Part shown: piece after piece, positions 44,789 to 53,960 of the stretch
How the letters are laid out: each line of letters opens with the position of its first letter
Numbering within the stretch: position 1 is the first letter of the stretch
NCBI RefSeq assembly: GCF_002246015.1
Contig: NZ_NOLJ01000002.1
Span: forward strand, 837,779-901,778
Reading direction: 5' to 3'
From: Nostoc sp. 'Peltigera membranacea cyanobiont' 210A
Lineage (GTDB): Bacteria > Cyanobacteriota > Cyanobacteriia > Cyanobacteriales > Nostocaceae
DNA length: 64,000 nt
Position numbers and translations under genes: made by a program
The notes under the pieces: model-generated
What the model saw: only the letters and a program-made list of their open reading frames with translations
What the model was told of the DNA's origin: nothing
Databases searched by the model: none

Positions 44789-45519
44789 TTTTCAAACAAC
44801 TCATTTTGTAGTGCTTGCTGTAGTTGAGTATCTTCTAAAGACGCTGGTAGAAATTGTTCTACTCGAAACAAACCATAAGGCCCTTCTCCTTGGGGAGAGT
44901 CTTTGCCAACGATTTCTATTGGGCCTATCAATTGTCCAGGACTGGCCACATCAATAGCTGCCCGTAATATATCCGGCATACTACCTCGGCTGACGATTCC
45001 CATCATGCCATTCACAATTCGGTCATCTGAAAGGGAATACTCTTTAGCTAGTTGCTCAAAACTACCTCCTTCTTCAATTTGGGTTTGGAGTTCGTCTGCC
45101 AATTCTCGGTTATCAACAACAATTCGGGAAAGTACTACCCGATCCAAGAAAATCTTGCGCTCAATAAAATATTCTGAGAGTTTTGTTTGTGTCACTACAG
45201 CTTTCAGCTTTTCTAACTTGTAACCAAAAGCAACCGATGTGTGAAAAGTAGCGTAATCTGTGTTATTTGTCTTTAACCATTCTTGAAAACTTTGGGGGTC
45301 AGTGAGTTGATTTTTCAGCCTAAAGTCAATAATTGACTGTTCAGTTATTGCGGTACCAATTTCAATATCATCTCGTGTTCGGATTTCTTCCTCAATTACG
45401 TACTGCCGGAGAATATCTCCAATGAACTGTCCCAATTTTCCAGAGGCTTGCAGGTACTTTACTGCTTGCTCTATAGAAATTATTTGGTCATTAATTGTCA
45501 AAAATGATAAAGATTCCAT
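44737..45519 (-). CDS. PpiC-type peptidylprolyl isomerase linked to the exporter
   Basis: A 260-residue SurA/PpiC-like protein without a signal peptide. A helical N-terminal chaperone part (LTINDQIISIEQAVKYLQAS, then EEIRTRDDIEIGTAITEQSIIDFRLKNQL) is followed by a parvulin domain: VVLSRIVVDNRELADELQTQIEEGGSFEQLAKEYSLSDD and GMMGIVSRGSMPDIL. Such genes accompany C39-type exporters in cyanobacteria and may keep cargo in an export-competent state. A remnant of a second copy of its first codons lies 101 bp upstream. Confidence 0.88.
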   Translation of the reverse strand: MESLSFLTINDQIISIEQAVKYLQASGKLGQFIGDILRQYVIEEEIRTRDDIEIGTAITEQSIIDFRLKNQLTDPQSFQEWLKTNNTDYATFHTSVAFGYKLEKLKAVVTQTKLSEYFIERKIFLDRVVLSRIVVDNRELADELQTQIEEGGSFEQLAKEYSLSDDRIVNGMMGIVSRGSMPDILRAAIDVASPGQLIGPIEIVGKDSPQGEGPYGLFRVEQFLPASLEDTQLQQALQNELFEKWLAEKIQKLTVKLQVS

Positions 45520-45903
45520 GAACTAATTATGTGAAAATGGTTAAACACTTATAGGACTTTTAAATTAAATCATATAGAAATCATCTGGTCATTGATGGAT
45601 AAATATGATAAAGATTCAATGAACAAATTACATCTAAATGGTCAAAAAATTATATAGCTAGTAAATAAAATAATTTGCCACGATCACTTTTACAGTCTAG
45701 TGGGGACAAAATCAGGATTGAAAATATTAGTGGTGGCGCAGTAGTAAGGCAAATAGTTATTTTTTACCAATGCCTTTCAAGAGTGCTGAGTGCTGTACAT
45801 GGATAGCGGGGCGTTGAGCCAGTGCTAAGTGGGGAATCTGGAACTGGTAACGGTCTAAATGCCCCACTTAAACGAGTAATTGTAATTGTTTATTCTCGTC
45901 AGC
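45520..45903. other. Intergenic region upstream of the PpiC gene
   Basis: Besides the ppiC remnant (listed separately) there is an AT-rich stretch that should include the promoter of the ppiC-exporter unit, and a gagtgctgagtgctg repeat near 45780. No gene seen. Confidence 0.5.
45573..45620 (-). pseudogene. Remnant of a second ppiC gene (first 16 codons)
   Basis: Read on the minus strand from 45620 it encodes ESLSYLSINDQMISI after a lost start (ATT for ATG). The intact gene has MESLSFLTINDQIISI. It then reaches TGA. At DNA level 45573-45646 resembles 45472-45545 at a constant offset of 101 bp. Conservative amino-acid changes suggest it once was coding. Confidence 0.75.
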
Positions 45904-46725
45904 CTAGTTAATGAAAGTTATCCATGTCCAAGCAAGTAGCACAGATGCGATCGCACCGATTAATGTATTCAAAATATTTACGACTTCATTGGTCAGCCAA
46001 GTATACTTAGATTGCAGTGTTGCGCCAATCACACTTTCTAGGTTGGTGGCAATAAATGCTGCCAGCACACACCAAGCGACTCCCAATAGATCGATTAAAC
46101 CAACTCCCCAACCCACAAATGCGATCGCTACAGAAGCCACAATCCCAGCTAAAGTTCCCTCCAAGCTTACCGCTCCTTCTGTGCCGCGAGGTACTGGTTG
46201 GAGTGTAGTAATCAAAAAGGTGCTTTTACCATAAGCTTTACCGACTTCGCTGGCAGTGGTGTCAGCCAGCTTTGTACTGAAACTCGCTACATAGGCTAGT
46301 AATAGTAGGGACTGGAGACTTGTACTGAGCGAAGCCGAAGTATTGGGGATTAGCGACTGGGGATTAGGTACGAGGAATCCCGAATTTATTATTCCTACTC
46401 CCAAGGCACACAGTGCCCCAGTTAAAGCCGAACCCCAAACATTTTCTGGGCCTCTTGCCCCAGAACGCTTTTCGGCAATTCCTTCTGCCTCCTTCTGCGC
46501 CATCCCGATGCGGGTAACGCCAGAACCAACCAAAAAATAGAACATTACTACTGCATATCCTTGCCAGCCTAGAGTTACCCAAATTAAGATGGCCAAAAAC
46601 CAGGCGTGGAATAATCCAGCAGGGGTAAGTAGCTTTTTGGGAACAATCCAAGCTAAACCCAATAAAATTGTGTTTAATACTACTGCTACTAACCAGGGAT
46701 TTACAGAATCTATTGAGGATGACAT
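45904..46725 (-). CDS. DUF92 / VTE6-like integral membrane protein
   Basis: A 273-residue protein with about seven hydrophobic segments. Conserved blocks are KKLLTPAGLFHAWFLAILIWVTLGWQGY, the KRSGARGPENVWGSALTGAL loop, SFSTKLADTTASEVGKAYGK and PVPRGTEGAVSLEGTLAG. These define the DUF92/TIGR00297 family, whose plant member VTE6 is a phytyl-phosphate kinase in tocopherol and phylloquinone synthesis. A phytol-salvage role is therefore likely. The ATG at 46725 is preferred over an upstream TTG. Between segments three and four there is a repeat-derived insert (LVPNPQSLIPNTSASLSTSL), described under findings. Confidence 0.88.
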   Translation of the reverse strand: MSSSIDSVNPWLVAVVLNTILLGLAWIVPKKLLTPAGLFHAWFLAILIWVTLGWQGYAVVMFYFLVGSGVTRIGMAQKEAEGIAEKRSGARGPENVWGSALTGALCALGVGIINSGFLVPNPQSLIPNTSASLSTSLQSLLLLAYVASFSTKLADTTASEVGKAYGKSTFLITTLQPVPRGTEGAVSLEGTLAGIVASVAIAFVGWGVGLIDLLGVAWCVLAAFIATNLESVIGATLQSKYTWLTNEVVNILNTLIGAIASVLLAWTWITFIN

Positions 46726-47344
46726 CAGCAATTAATCATGAGTAATTTTGTCTGAATATCAACAGAATAACGAATTTGTGATGCTTAGTGCTTTATTTTT
46801 GAAACCTCTCTAAGTAAAGTAATATGTTTGTATTATTAACTAAATTGCGTAGGCATCACTCTGAAAACTGAGTGTCAAACCATCAATGATGTCTTAGAGG
46901 ATGTTTGAAAAGTCTGTAGTAGTGTATCAAATATTTGTTTACCCCACCCTAACCCTCCCCGTATGTATTGGGGAGGGAACTAGATTTCTTTTTTTCCCCC
47001 AATATATCGGGGGGATTAAGGGGGGTAATTCAACTTGTGTGTACACCGTAGCTCCAATGCAACGGGGGGATTAAGGGGGGGTAAAAATGCGATCAAAATC
47101 ACAGCCAAACACTTTTAAAACAACCTCTTAGATATACGCTGCAATGATTAAACAAAATGCAAAACTTCTTTTGAGTTAGGTTGACTCTTCTCCGTAGCCG
47201 CAGAGTACAGTGGCTGAGTAATACTCAGTCCCCAATATTAGTAATAAGGGTAAAGAATATAAGTTAATATCAATAAAAACTGTGTTCAAATTAACCACAA
47301 TCAAAACTTAATAGCATAAATTACTAGCCCTTTTGACATAAGCT
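46726..47344. other. 619-nt intergenic region with GC-rich dispersed repeat
   Basis: About 46940-47083 carries a common Nostoc repeat. It includes the hairpin ccctccccgtatgtattgggg and two copies of ggggggattaaggggggg-type sequence. A palindrome ctgagtaatactcag lies at about 47214-47228. The end is AT-rich promoter-like DNA for the VOC gene. No gene seen. Confidence 0.6.
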
Positions 47345-47776
47345 ATGAGCCAAACTTTATTCCATCTAGCTTTTCCTGTAACTGACATTGCCCAAACAAA
47401 AGCATATTATGTAGATGGTTTGGGCTGCATTCCTGGTCGTGAAAACCACCATGCCCTGATACTCAATCTCTACGGTCATCAATTAGTGGCTCATGTCACA
47501 AAAGAACTTTTGACACCGCAACAAACTATCTATCCCAGACATTTTGGGCTAATTTTTACCCAAGAACGTGACTGGCAAGACTTACTACAAAGGGCACAAC
47601 AACAACAGCTACTTTTTCGTGAAGAAACCAAAAATCGCTTTGTCGGTTCTCCTCTTGAGCATCGCACTTTCTTTTTAGAAGATCCCTTTTATAATCTCAT
47701 GGAGTTCAAGTATTATCGTCACCCAGAGGCGATTTTTGGGAGTTACGAACATACGCAAATTGGCGATAGGACTTAA
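47345..47776 (+). CDS. VOC (glyoxalase/bleomycin resistance) family protein
   Basis: A 143-residue vicinal-oxygen-chelate fold protein. The first module begins LFHLAFPVTDIAQTKAYYVDGLGCIPGRENHHALILNLYGHQLVAH. The second module ends TFFLEDPFYNLMEFKYYRHPEAIFG, which includes the typical metal-binding EFK strand. The first His and last Glu are plausible metal ligands. The family includes dioxygenases and isomerases; the substrate is unknown. Monocistronic. Confidence 0.9.
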   Translation: MSQTLFHLAFPVTDIAQTKAYYVDGLGCIPGRENHHALILNLYGHQLVAHVTKELLTPQQTIYPRHFGLIFTQERDWQDLLQRAQQQQLLFREETKNRFVGSPLEHRTFFLEDPFYNLMEFKYYRHPEAIFGSYEHTQIGDRT

Positions 47777-47842
47777 AAAATTCGTAATTCGTAATTCGTA
47801 ATTAAAAGATGAATAAATCAAGCGCGGCAATAATTATAGCTG

Positions 47843-48478
47843 CTACTGGCTGTATTTTTTATTCAGCAAGGGTAGCTTAATAGGCTTTGCTAAAGCTGCT
47901 GTGACTGCCGCTAAACTCCTGGAGTCTGTCAGCATCCAAGGGTGTAGAGAAACTGGTACTATTACTTGGCTCCCTACGGGCATTTGTGAACTATTTGCTG
48001 GGACAATCATTAAATCATAAGGTGTCCAGATAGACGTAAAATCTAGCTGCCCCAACATTACAGCATCAGAATTTAAATCTTTGAGAAAAATGCTGTCGGG
48101 GCGCATTTGTAGGCAACCAGGACGCTGGGAACCATAAGCAACCACAGTTCCATAATGGGGCGAAGAGATGGTAATAAATCGCTGCACGCGGTTAATTCCT
48201 CCTAATCGCTGAACATAGTAACGGCTGACAATTCCTCCCATACTGAAGCCTACTAAATCTAGGCATTGTTCTGGTGCAAAGGTGGCTGTAACATAATCGG
48301 CTACTTGTTTTGCCAATTCATTAAGACCCACATCACCATTATTAGGAACCAGATTCAGAGAATGTACAGACCAACCCTGTAATACTAAGTGAACCGCCAT
48401 TTTCTGGAAAACTGCCCTCGTATCGTCAATGCCGTGTATTAACAAAACGGGATTGCGTTGTTGATTTTCAATGTTCAT
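47843..48478 (-). CDS. Lipase-like alpha/beta hydrolase
   Basis: A 211-residue alpha/beta hydrolase. NPVLLIHGIDDTRAVFQKMA holds the oxyanion region, DLVGFSMGGIVSRYYVQRLGG holds the nucleophile Ser in G-x-S-x-G, and FITISSPHYGTVVAYG is typical of triacylglycerol lipase/esterase-EstA types. A late Asp (TPYDLMIVPANSSQ) and His (PVSLHPWMLTD) complete the triad. No signal peptide. Convergent with the VOC gene. Confidence 0.88.
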   Translation of the reverse strand: MNIENQQRNPVLLIHGIDDTRAVFQKMAVHLVLQGWSVHSLNLVPNNGDVGLNELAKQVADYVTATFAPEQCLDLVGFSMGGIVSRYYVQRLGGINRVQRFITISSPHYGTVVAYGSQRPGCLQMRPDSIFLKDLNSDAVMLGQLDFTSIWTPYDLMIVPANSSQMPVGSQVIVPVSLHPWMLTDSRSLAAVTAALAKPIKLPLLNKKYSQ

Positions 48479-48989
48479 TTACAAAATCTAACTGAATTAA
48501 AGGGTGTATTTCACTTTTGTAGACACATACTGCTCTACAAACTGAAGCTATTGCTTTTCGGATTCAATATTGTTGCAAACAAAACTGAAATGCTTCCAAA
48601 GAGAATTTGTATAAAGTTTTACAAATTAATCCGTTCGTCTGCCAATAGGCTATGACACTCCTCTGACTGGGTGAGAGTAAACTGCTTGTTTAACTTCAAT
48701 TGGGTATTTACTAAACAAAGAAATGTTAATTATTGTAAAGCTTGCTTTCAGAATCTTGCTCTTAGCTACAGTAAAATTTAATAATTAGTTCTCGGTGTAT
48801 GCAGGTTGCAAATGCTTGCAATAGAACATTTTGCCCTGTGGTTTTACTACAATGTTAATTAAGCACAAGCCTATAAGGGTTGTCACCAGAGCAAGGTGAC
48901 ACCAAGTAGATAATGTAACATTTTGTCGTAATTTTTAACAATTACGTTCGAGTTACAAATATAAAAGGTAAAAGGCAGGAGTAATTGTA
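48479..48989. other. 511-nt divergent intergenic region
   Basis: AT-rich promoter DNA between the lipase-like gene and the Ala/Lys-rich protein gene. It contains one small hairpin (tgtcaccagagcaaggtgaca, about 48879-48899, shown here as its stem tgtcacc/ggtgaca). No ORF of interest. Confidence 0.5.
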
Positions 48990-49568
48990 ATGGATTTTAT
49001 CAAAAAGTTAATTTCAGGTATTCAGGGTTTTCTTGGCGGTATTTTGGGTTTCATTACCGGACTGTTACCAGGGAAGAAAAAAAGCAACGGCTACTTCTTA
49101 GAATTGGACGAAGCCAAAGATGCTGCCAAAGATGCTGCTAAAGAGGTAGCATCGAATGCGAAGAAAGTAGCAGAGACAGTTACATCGACAGTTGCATCGA
49201 ATGCTAAGAAAGTAGCAGAGACGATTACATCAGAAGCACCAACTTCATCCAAGCCAGATTCATTGAATGGAACAAAAACCGCCGCAGCTAAGTCTAAAGC
49301 TAAGGAAAAACCAGCTAAGGAAAAATCAGCTAAAAATCCCAAACCAGCCGACGTTCAACTAGTGCAGACTGCTGAAGGTCTTAAAATTGAACCAGGCAAA
49401 AAAGCAAAAGCGGCGGCAGCCAAAGTACTCAAAGAAGAGCCAACTGAAACAACCTTTGCACCAAAATATCTTGCTCCTTCCACTACTAGCTCTAATGGTC
49501 GTCGTCGTCCAGGCGCGAATATGAGTGCTTATCTAGATATGGCACGTCAGATTAAAACACCTAAATAA
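48990..49568 (+). CDS. Ala/Lys-rich protein with membrane-binding N-terminus, function unknown
   Basis: A 192-residue protein that I do not recognise. The N-terminus (MDFIKKLISGIQGFLGGILG and a further hydrophobic stretch to residue 28) looks like an amphipathic or re-entrant membrane anchor. Next come repeated helical heptad-like units (AAKDAAKEVASNAKKVAETV, then VASNAKKVAETIT) resembling YtxH or LEA-type sequences. A Lys/Ala/Pro-rich spacer follows, and the tail ends with SSNGRRRPGANMSAYLDMARQI. A good ribosome-binding site (ggcaggag) precedes the ATG. A membrane-surface or stress-protective role is possible. Confidence 0.75.
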   Translation: MDFIKKLISGIQGFLGGILGFITGLLPGKKKSNGYFLELDEAKDAAKDAAKEVASNAKKVAETVTSTVASNAKKVAETITSEAPTSSKPDSLNGTKTAAAKSKAKEKPAKEKSAKNPKPADVQLVQTAEGLKIEPGKKAKAAAAKVLKEEPTETTFAPKYLAPSTTSSNGRRRPGANMSAYLDMARQIKTPK

Positions 49569-49569
49569 T

Positions 49570-51904
49570 TCATAGAGACCGTAAATTTACGGTCTCTATA
49601 GATTCAGCGTGAAGATGCAAGGTTAAGATAACTTTGCCAGTGGTAGATGGAGGAACTCTCCAAAGTAGGAGCGATCGCTTAATTTTCTCCACTACAACTG
49701 GATCTTTTAGGGTAGAGTTTTCCTGATCCAAAACTACCCGTTCTACCCGACCTTTCTTGACGGTGAACTCAAAGACGATTTCACCACTGAAGCCTGAAGG
49801 AAAGTTTAGTTGCTGAAGGTGTCGGGTTAGATCAGCAATTTCTGTATTATCCAAGCCAGTGATGCTGATAACCTCTAACTGATGGTTGATCGCTGCGTCT
49901 AATATTTCATCTTGTTCCATCTCCTCTAAATCAAAGCTCAAAGATATCTCGACTTCTTTGGCTGCTGGAGATTGTGGCGATCGCTTTTGCCGAAGAAAAT
50001 CTGGAGCTTCTGCTGAAGCTGGTGTTGATAAGGTTAAGAATTCCATTTGACCCGCAAAACCACCAGCAGGAGCATTGCCAAACACTCCTTGGTAACTAAC
50101 TGCTTCCGGCATTTCCACTGGCATCTGCATAGACATATATTCGCTTCCTGGTTCAACCCGCACGTCATCGCTGACAGCCACAAAAGCTGTGTATTGAGAA
50201 AGCAGTTGATAAGTTAAGGCAGTTTCTGTAACTGCTTCTACACCAGCTTTAGTTTCAAAACTCACCATTTGATTCATCAAATCTTTGATACAAGCGCGTC
50301 CCCACAACTGCGCCACAGCAAGATTTACTGTTTCCTCAAATATGAGGTTAAACGTTTTTTCGTAGTGCTTACCACCCGCAGCAATACCGGAGATTTGCAG
50401 ATTACCGCTGACTCTATCTTCTTTGCGACCAAACAAAACTAATGGTTGTTCGCTGAATAAATCAGGCGCTATGGCTGGGTAAATGACAGGCGACTCTGTG
50501 TCACCATGCCAAGAAATTTGAATATTTGTGAGTACAGGATTGTTAATTTGCCTGTAAAACTTTTCGGCAACTTCTTCCGTGGGTTCATCATGACGAATAA
50601 TTCTAGATATTCCCCGGCCAATTTCGGCGATGCGATTTAGTAAAAAACGGTTAACTGAACTACCAGCACCGAAACTATAAAGGCGATTTGCTGGTTGGAG
50701 GTGCTGTTGTACTTCTGCTAAAATCTCATTTTCGTTGCCGATATAGCCATCAGTTAAGAGTACAACGCTGCGTAATCTTCCGGTTGGTGTAGGGAAATTT
50801 ATGGCTGTACGAATGCCACTGAGCATTTCTGTACTGCCATCAGCTTGTAAATTGTTAATGTAAGCGATCGCTTTGGTACGATTTTCTGGTGTATTCGGCA
50901 GAGGTGTTGGCGATAACTGTCTGACTCTATTGGAAAAATCGATAATTGTGAAAGTATCATTGGGATTCAACCCATTGATAAATCGCCGCATCAATTCCTG
51001 ACACTTTTGCAACGGATCGCCAGATTGTGAACCGGAAGTATCCACCAAAAATATGACATCTTTGGGGACAATCTCATCAGTGGAATATTCCAAAGCTGGA
51101 ATCAGGTATATTGCAAAATGTCCGCCGCGATCGTCGGGTTGGCTTAATACTGTGGATTGAGTTTCTTTACCAGAAACTTGATAGCGGAGAATTAAATCTT
51201 TGTTGGGAATTGTATCTTCTCCGGCTAATTGAATCCGCACAATTTGACCTGAGTGTTCAATTTTTAATTGATGGGAAGGAGAACGCACTTCCGAAATTGG
51301 CAAACCTGCATCAATTTGACTGTGACATTAATATTGTGACGCGAGCGCGTTCCTTCTAAGACTACAGGCGGTGTAATGCGAGAAGCATCAGGAACTTGGT
51401 CTGTATCACCGCTACCATCCATCGGCGTTCCCGGAATATATCTTGGCCCCACTACCATCGGGAAAACAAATTCATAGTTTCCCGCATCAAATTTTAAACT
51501 TTCGGTGTAACGAATTGTGACATCAATTTGTTCGCCAGAGATTGGGTGAAAATGTTGTCTCGTTCCTGTTCTAGAAGTCCGGCGGTGCGTCCTTCTTGTT
51601 TTGCCTTTTCGTAGATAGCTACAGCTTCTTCACGTTTTTTAATATTACCTTTGATGATGCGATCGCCTATTTTAATTTCCATGTCATCCACCGCAGCCTC
51701 ATCGGGTAACGGAAAGATATACACAGCTTCTAAAGGCTGTGTGAAGGGGTTTTCAAAGCTTTGGATAACCTCAACTCGTGATAAATTACCCGCAATTTTT
51801 GCGATAACTTCTGTATGCTTGAGCGGAAAAACTAGTTGATCTGCTTGAGGAGATTGAACATACAAACCCCCTAACTGTAGGTTTTTAACACTTACTGTAT
51901 TCAT
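49570..51904 (-). pseudogene. VIT-VWA domain protein gene broken by two frameshifts
   Basis: Three frames on the minus strand together make one VIT/von Willebrand A protein of about 775 residues. 51904-51540 encodes the VIT domain (NTVSVKNLQLGGLYVQSP, EAVYIFPLPDEAAVDDME). Then the frame changes near 51533-51538, giving SGEQIDVTIRYTESLKF and MVVGPRYIPGTPMDGSGDTD. It changes again at 51311/51312, where one G of an expected TTGGATGCA is missing, after which GLPISEVRSP and the VWA domain follow. That domain has MIDAS DTSGSQSG. Family members bind metal and are often envelope-associated. Unless these are sequencing errors, the gene is inactive, though the VWA part (49570-51303) is intact and long. 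Confidence 0.8.
49572..49599. terminator. Perfect 28-nt palindrome between convergent genes
   Basis: atagagaccgtaaa and its exact complement (49572-49585, 49586-49599) lie between the Ala/Lys-rich gene and the VIT-VWA gene. They overlap the last eight codons of the latter (TVNLRSL). It is a likely bidirectional terminator, although no long T-run is present. Confidence 0.6.
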
Positions 51905-51958
51905 AGAAAACTCCTATTTTATTTGTGAACTTACTTTTTAAAGTAGGTAATAAGTAAC

Positions 51959-52030
51959 TTAATTACGAATTACGTTAGCGTTAGCGAAGCGGTAGCGAGT
52001 ACTCGAGCGTCCGCAGGAGCGTCATTACGA
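51959..52030. repeat. Nostoc dispersed repeat
   Basis: attacgttagcgttagcgaa, then ggtagcgagtactcgagcgt and ccgcaggagcgtcattacga form a dispersed repeat with direct attacga ends. It lies between the VIT-VWA gene and the TPR gene. Confidence 0.5.
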
Positions 52031-52031
52031 A

Positions 52032-53096
52032 TTATTTAACAAACACCAGTCCACTATACAAATGAAAAGCTGAATCCCAATTAGTCTGTTCCCTACGAAA
52101 CAGTTCAATGTGAGACTTGATATGACTCAACATTTCTGTTTGATCTAATGTTGTATCTGCAAAAGATGTGAAATCTGACCAAATTTTGACTTGAGGAAGT
52201 TGTTGCTCAATCCAACTTGATAAACTATTCCAATTAATTCTGATTGTATTGTGGCTAGCTTGGGGAATAATTTTTAACCCTTGCTGAAATTCATAGCCGT
52301 TATCATAAAGTCGGAGAATGGAACGTCTACCAGGTATGTGTAAATCACAAAACTGAGCATAGTCTTGTGTTTGAGTTTTCCATTCCAGTTTACGGCGGGC
52401 ATCAACATCTACAACTTGTTCAAAAATGGGCAAAAGTCCTACTACTCTTGCTGTGACTTCTGACCAGTCAAAGGTGAGAGAACCAAGTTGATTTACCTCG
52501 TTACGACAAACAACAGTAGCTTGTGGGGTAGATGCTTGGAAATGTTTGACTTGATAAACTTGAATTTGCTGAATTTGCGCTATCGTTGCCCAAAAGCAAG
52601 GAATACCAGCCTGCTGTAGCTGTTTTCCATAAAATTTTAGTTCTCCTACTTGGCCAGTGCGGTACAATCTCCAGCCACGACTTGGCAGTATTAATCGTGC
52701 AGTATAGGGGTCTATCTGCATAATCTGAGCAAATTTTCGAGACGCTTCTGTTTTCATCTCGGTACTGAGTGGCTCTAAAACTAGTACGCCAAGTTCGGTG
52801 TTATTTGGTTCAGATTTTGCTTGGGAAATAGCTCTTTGTCTTTCTTCTAGCTCCACTTCTTGCAGCCGTCGCAAACCTTGCCGTGCGAGCGTTACTATTT
52901 TGACGTTCCTTGTATCTCGCAGCAGTTGCCGATAAATTTTTTCTGCATCTTGGCGCTTTTCAGATACTTCATTTAGCCGAGCGAGATAATATTGCACCCA
53001 AGGATTTTCGGGTGATTCTTTTTGCAGCTGTTTGAGTAATTTAGCTGCTGTTTTATAGTCTTTATGCTCAAAGGCGATCGCAACTTGCTCAATCAT
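52032..53096 (-). CDS. Tetratricopeptide-repeat protein, function unknown
   Basis: The first about 90 residues are two TPR-like helical hairpins (IAFEHKDYKTAAKLLKQLQKESPENPWVQYYLARLNEV, EKIYRQLLRDTRNVKIVTLARQGLRRL). The next 260 residues form a mixed domain that I do not recognise, with ILPSRGWRLYRTGQVGELKFY, GSLTFDWSEVTARVVGLLPIFEQVVDVD and a C-terminal alpha/beta part ending SAFHLYSGLVFVK. No membrane segment. The start is set at the ATG at 53096; a GTG lies one codon earlier. It is probably transcribed with rsmE upstream (65 nt). Confidence 0.8.
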   Translation of the reverse strand: MIEQVAIAFEHKDYKTAAKLLKQLQKESPENPWVQYYLARLNEVSEKRQDAEKIYRQLLRDTRNVKIVTLARQGLRRLQEVELEERQRAISQAKSEPNNTELGVLVLEPLSTEMKTEASRKFAQIMQIDPYTARLILPSRGWRLYRTGQVGELKFYGKQLQQAGIPCFWATIAQIQQIQVYQVKHFQASTPQATVVCRNEVNQLGSLTFDWSEVTARVVGLLPIFEQVVDVDARRKLEWKTQTQDYAQFCDLHIPGRRSILRLYDNGYEFQQGLKIIPQASHNTIRINWNSLSSWIEQQLPQVKIWSDFTSFADTTLDQTEMLSHIKSHIELFRREQTNWDSAFHLYSGLVFVK

Positions 53097-53164
53097 CACT
53101 TACTTTAAATACACGTTGGAGTGATGTCTCGCGCAAAAGTAATTTTGCGTGAGCTATAAATCAT

Positions 53165-53872
53165 TTATACTTCACAAGTTGCGGTAATCAAGGATAATGC
53201 TACTACTGGGGCTGTAACTGCTCTCAGGATGCGGCGACCAAGGGAAACAGGTTGAAATCCAACTGACTTCGCATTCTCAATTTCTTGTATTGTCCATCCC
53301 CCTTCTGGCCCAGTCGCAATAACAATCTCGCTAGAGATGCTACTCAGCACTTTGTTTAAATGGGGATACTCACCACGAGCCTCACAAATGTAACGGTGAC
53401 TTGTCTGATTGGTGGTAACGGCAGTATTAAAAGCAACAGGTTCTAAAATTGTCGGCACAAAAGAGCGCTCTGATTGCTCGGCGGCTTCCGCAGCAATGCG
53501 CCGCCAGCGTTCGAGCTTTTGAGGACTAGGATGAAGTAAAGTGCGATCGCTCAATACTGGTGCAATACAAGCTACTCCCAACTCTGTACAACACCGCACC
53601 ACTTCATCAAATCCATTACCTTTGGGCAACGCCACCATCAGCGTAATCGATACAGGTAATTCTGTTTCTACTAAAAGTGGTTCTAAAACCTGTGCTTGTT
53701 CTCCTGCAAGCTGCGCTAACCACCATTTTCCCTTACCATCCATTGCAATAAAGCGATCGCCTTCATGCAAACGCAACACACGCCCCAAATAATGCTGTTG
53801 TTCTTTAGTGAGTAAAATTTGTCCTTGTTGGAGTTGGGAGGGTGCGATCGCAATTCTTTGCAGTTGAGACAT
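53165..53872 (-). CDS. rsmE: 16S rRNA (uracil-1498-N3)-methyltransferase
   Basis: SPOUT-class methyltransferase that methylates U1498 of 16S rRNA. The N-terminal PUA-like part reads QHYLGRVLRLHEGDRFIAMDGKGKWWLAQL. The knotted domain has ALPKGNGFDEVVRCCTELGV, RWRRIAAEAAEQSERSFVPTI, IATGPEGGWTIQEIENAKSVGF and SLGRRILRAVTAPVVALSLI, which bind S-adenosylmethionine. I use the ATG at 53872 (235 residues). An upstream ATG at 53926 lies inside a hairpin that probably terminates sir. Confidence 0.95.
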   Translation of the reverse strand: MSQLQRIAIAPSQLQQGQILLTKEQQHYLGRVLRLHEGDRFIAMDGKGKWWLAQLAGEQAQVLEPLLVETELPVSITLMVALPKGNGFDEVVRCCTELGVACIAPVLSDRTLLHPSPQKLERWRRIAAEAAEQSERSFVPTILEPVAFNTAVTTNQTSHRYICEARGEYPHLNKVLSSISSEIVIATGPEGGWTIQEIENAKSVGFQPVSLGRRILRAVTAPVVALSLITATCEV

Positions 53873-53906
53873 GGGATTTTGGAATTGAGACAATATCAAA
53901 TCAAAG

Positions 53907-53936
53907 ATGGACACAGATAAGTCCATCTGTGTCCAT
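53907..53936 (-). terminator. 12-bp perfect hairpin between sir and rsmE
   Basis: atggacacagat (53907-53918) and atctgtgtccat (53925-53936) are exact complements with a 6-nt loop, 25 nt past the sir stop. A T-rich stretch follows on the minus strand. Confidence 0.55.
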
Positions 53937-53960
53937 TCATGGTTCAGTTATTTATTTGAC

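Noticed and set aside
48879..48899. Riboswitch before the Ala/Lys-rich gene
   Set aside because: Only a 7-bp hairpin is present; no known riboswitch core or terminator arrangement.
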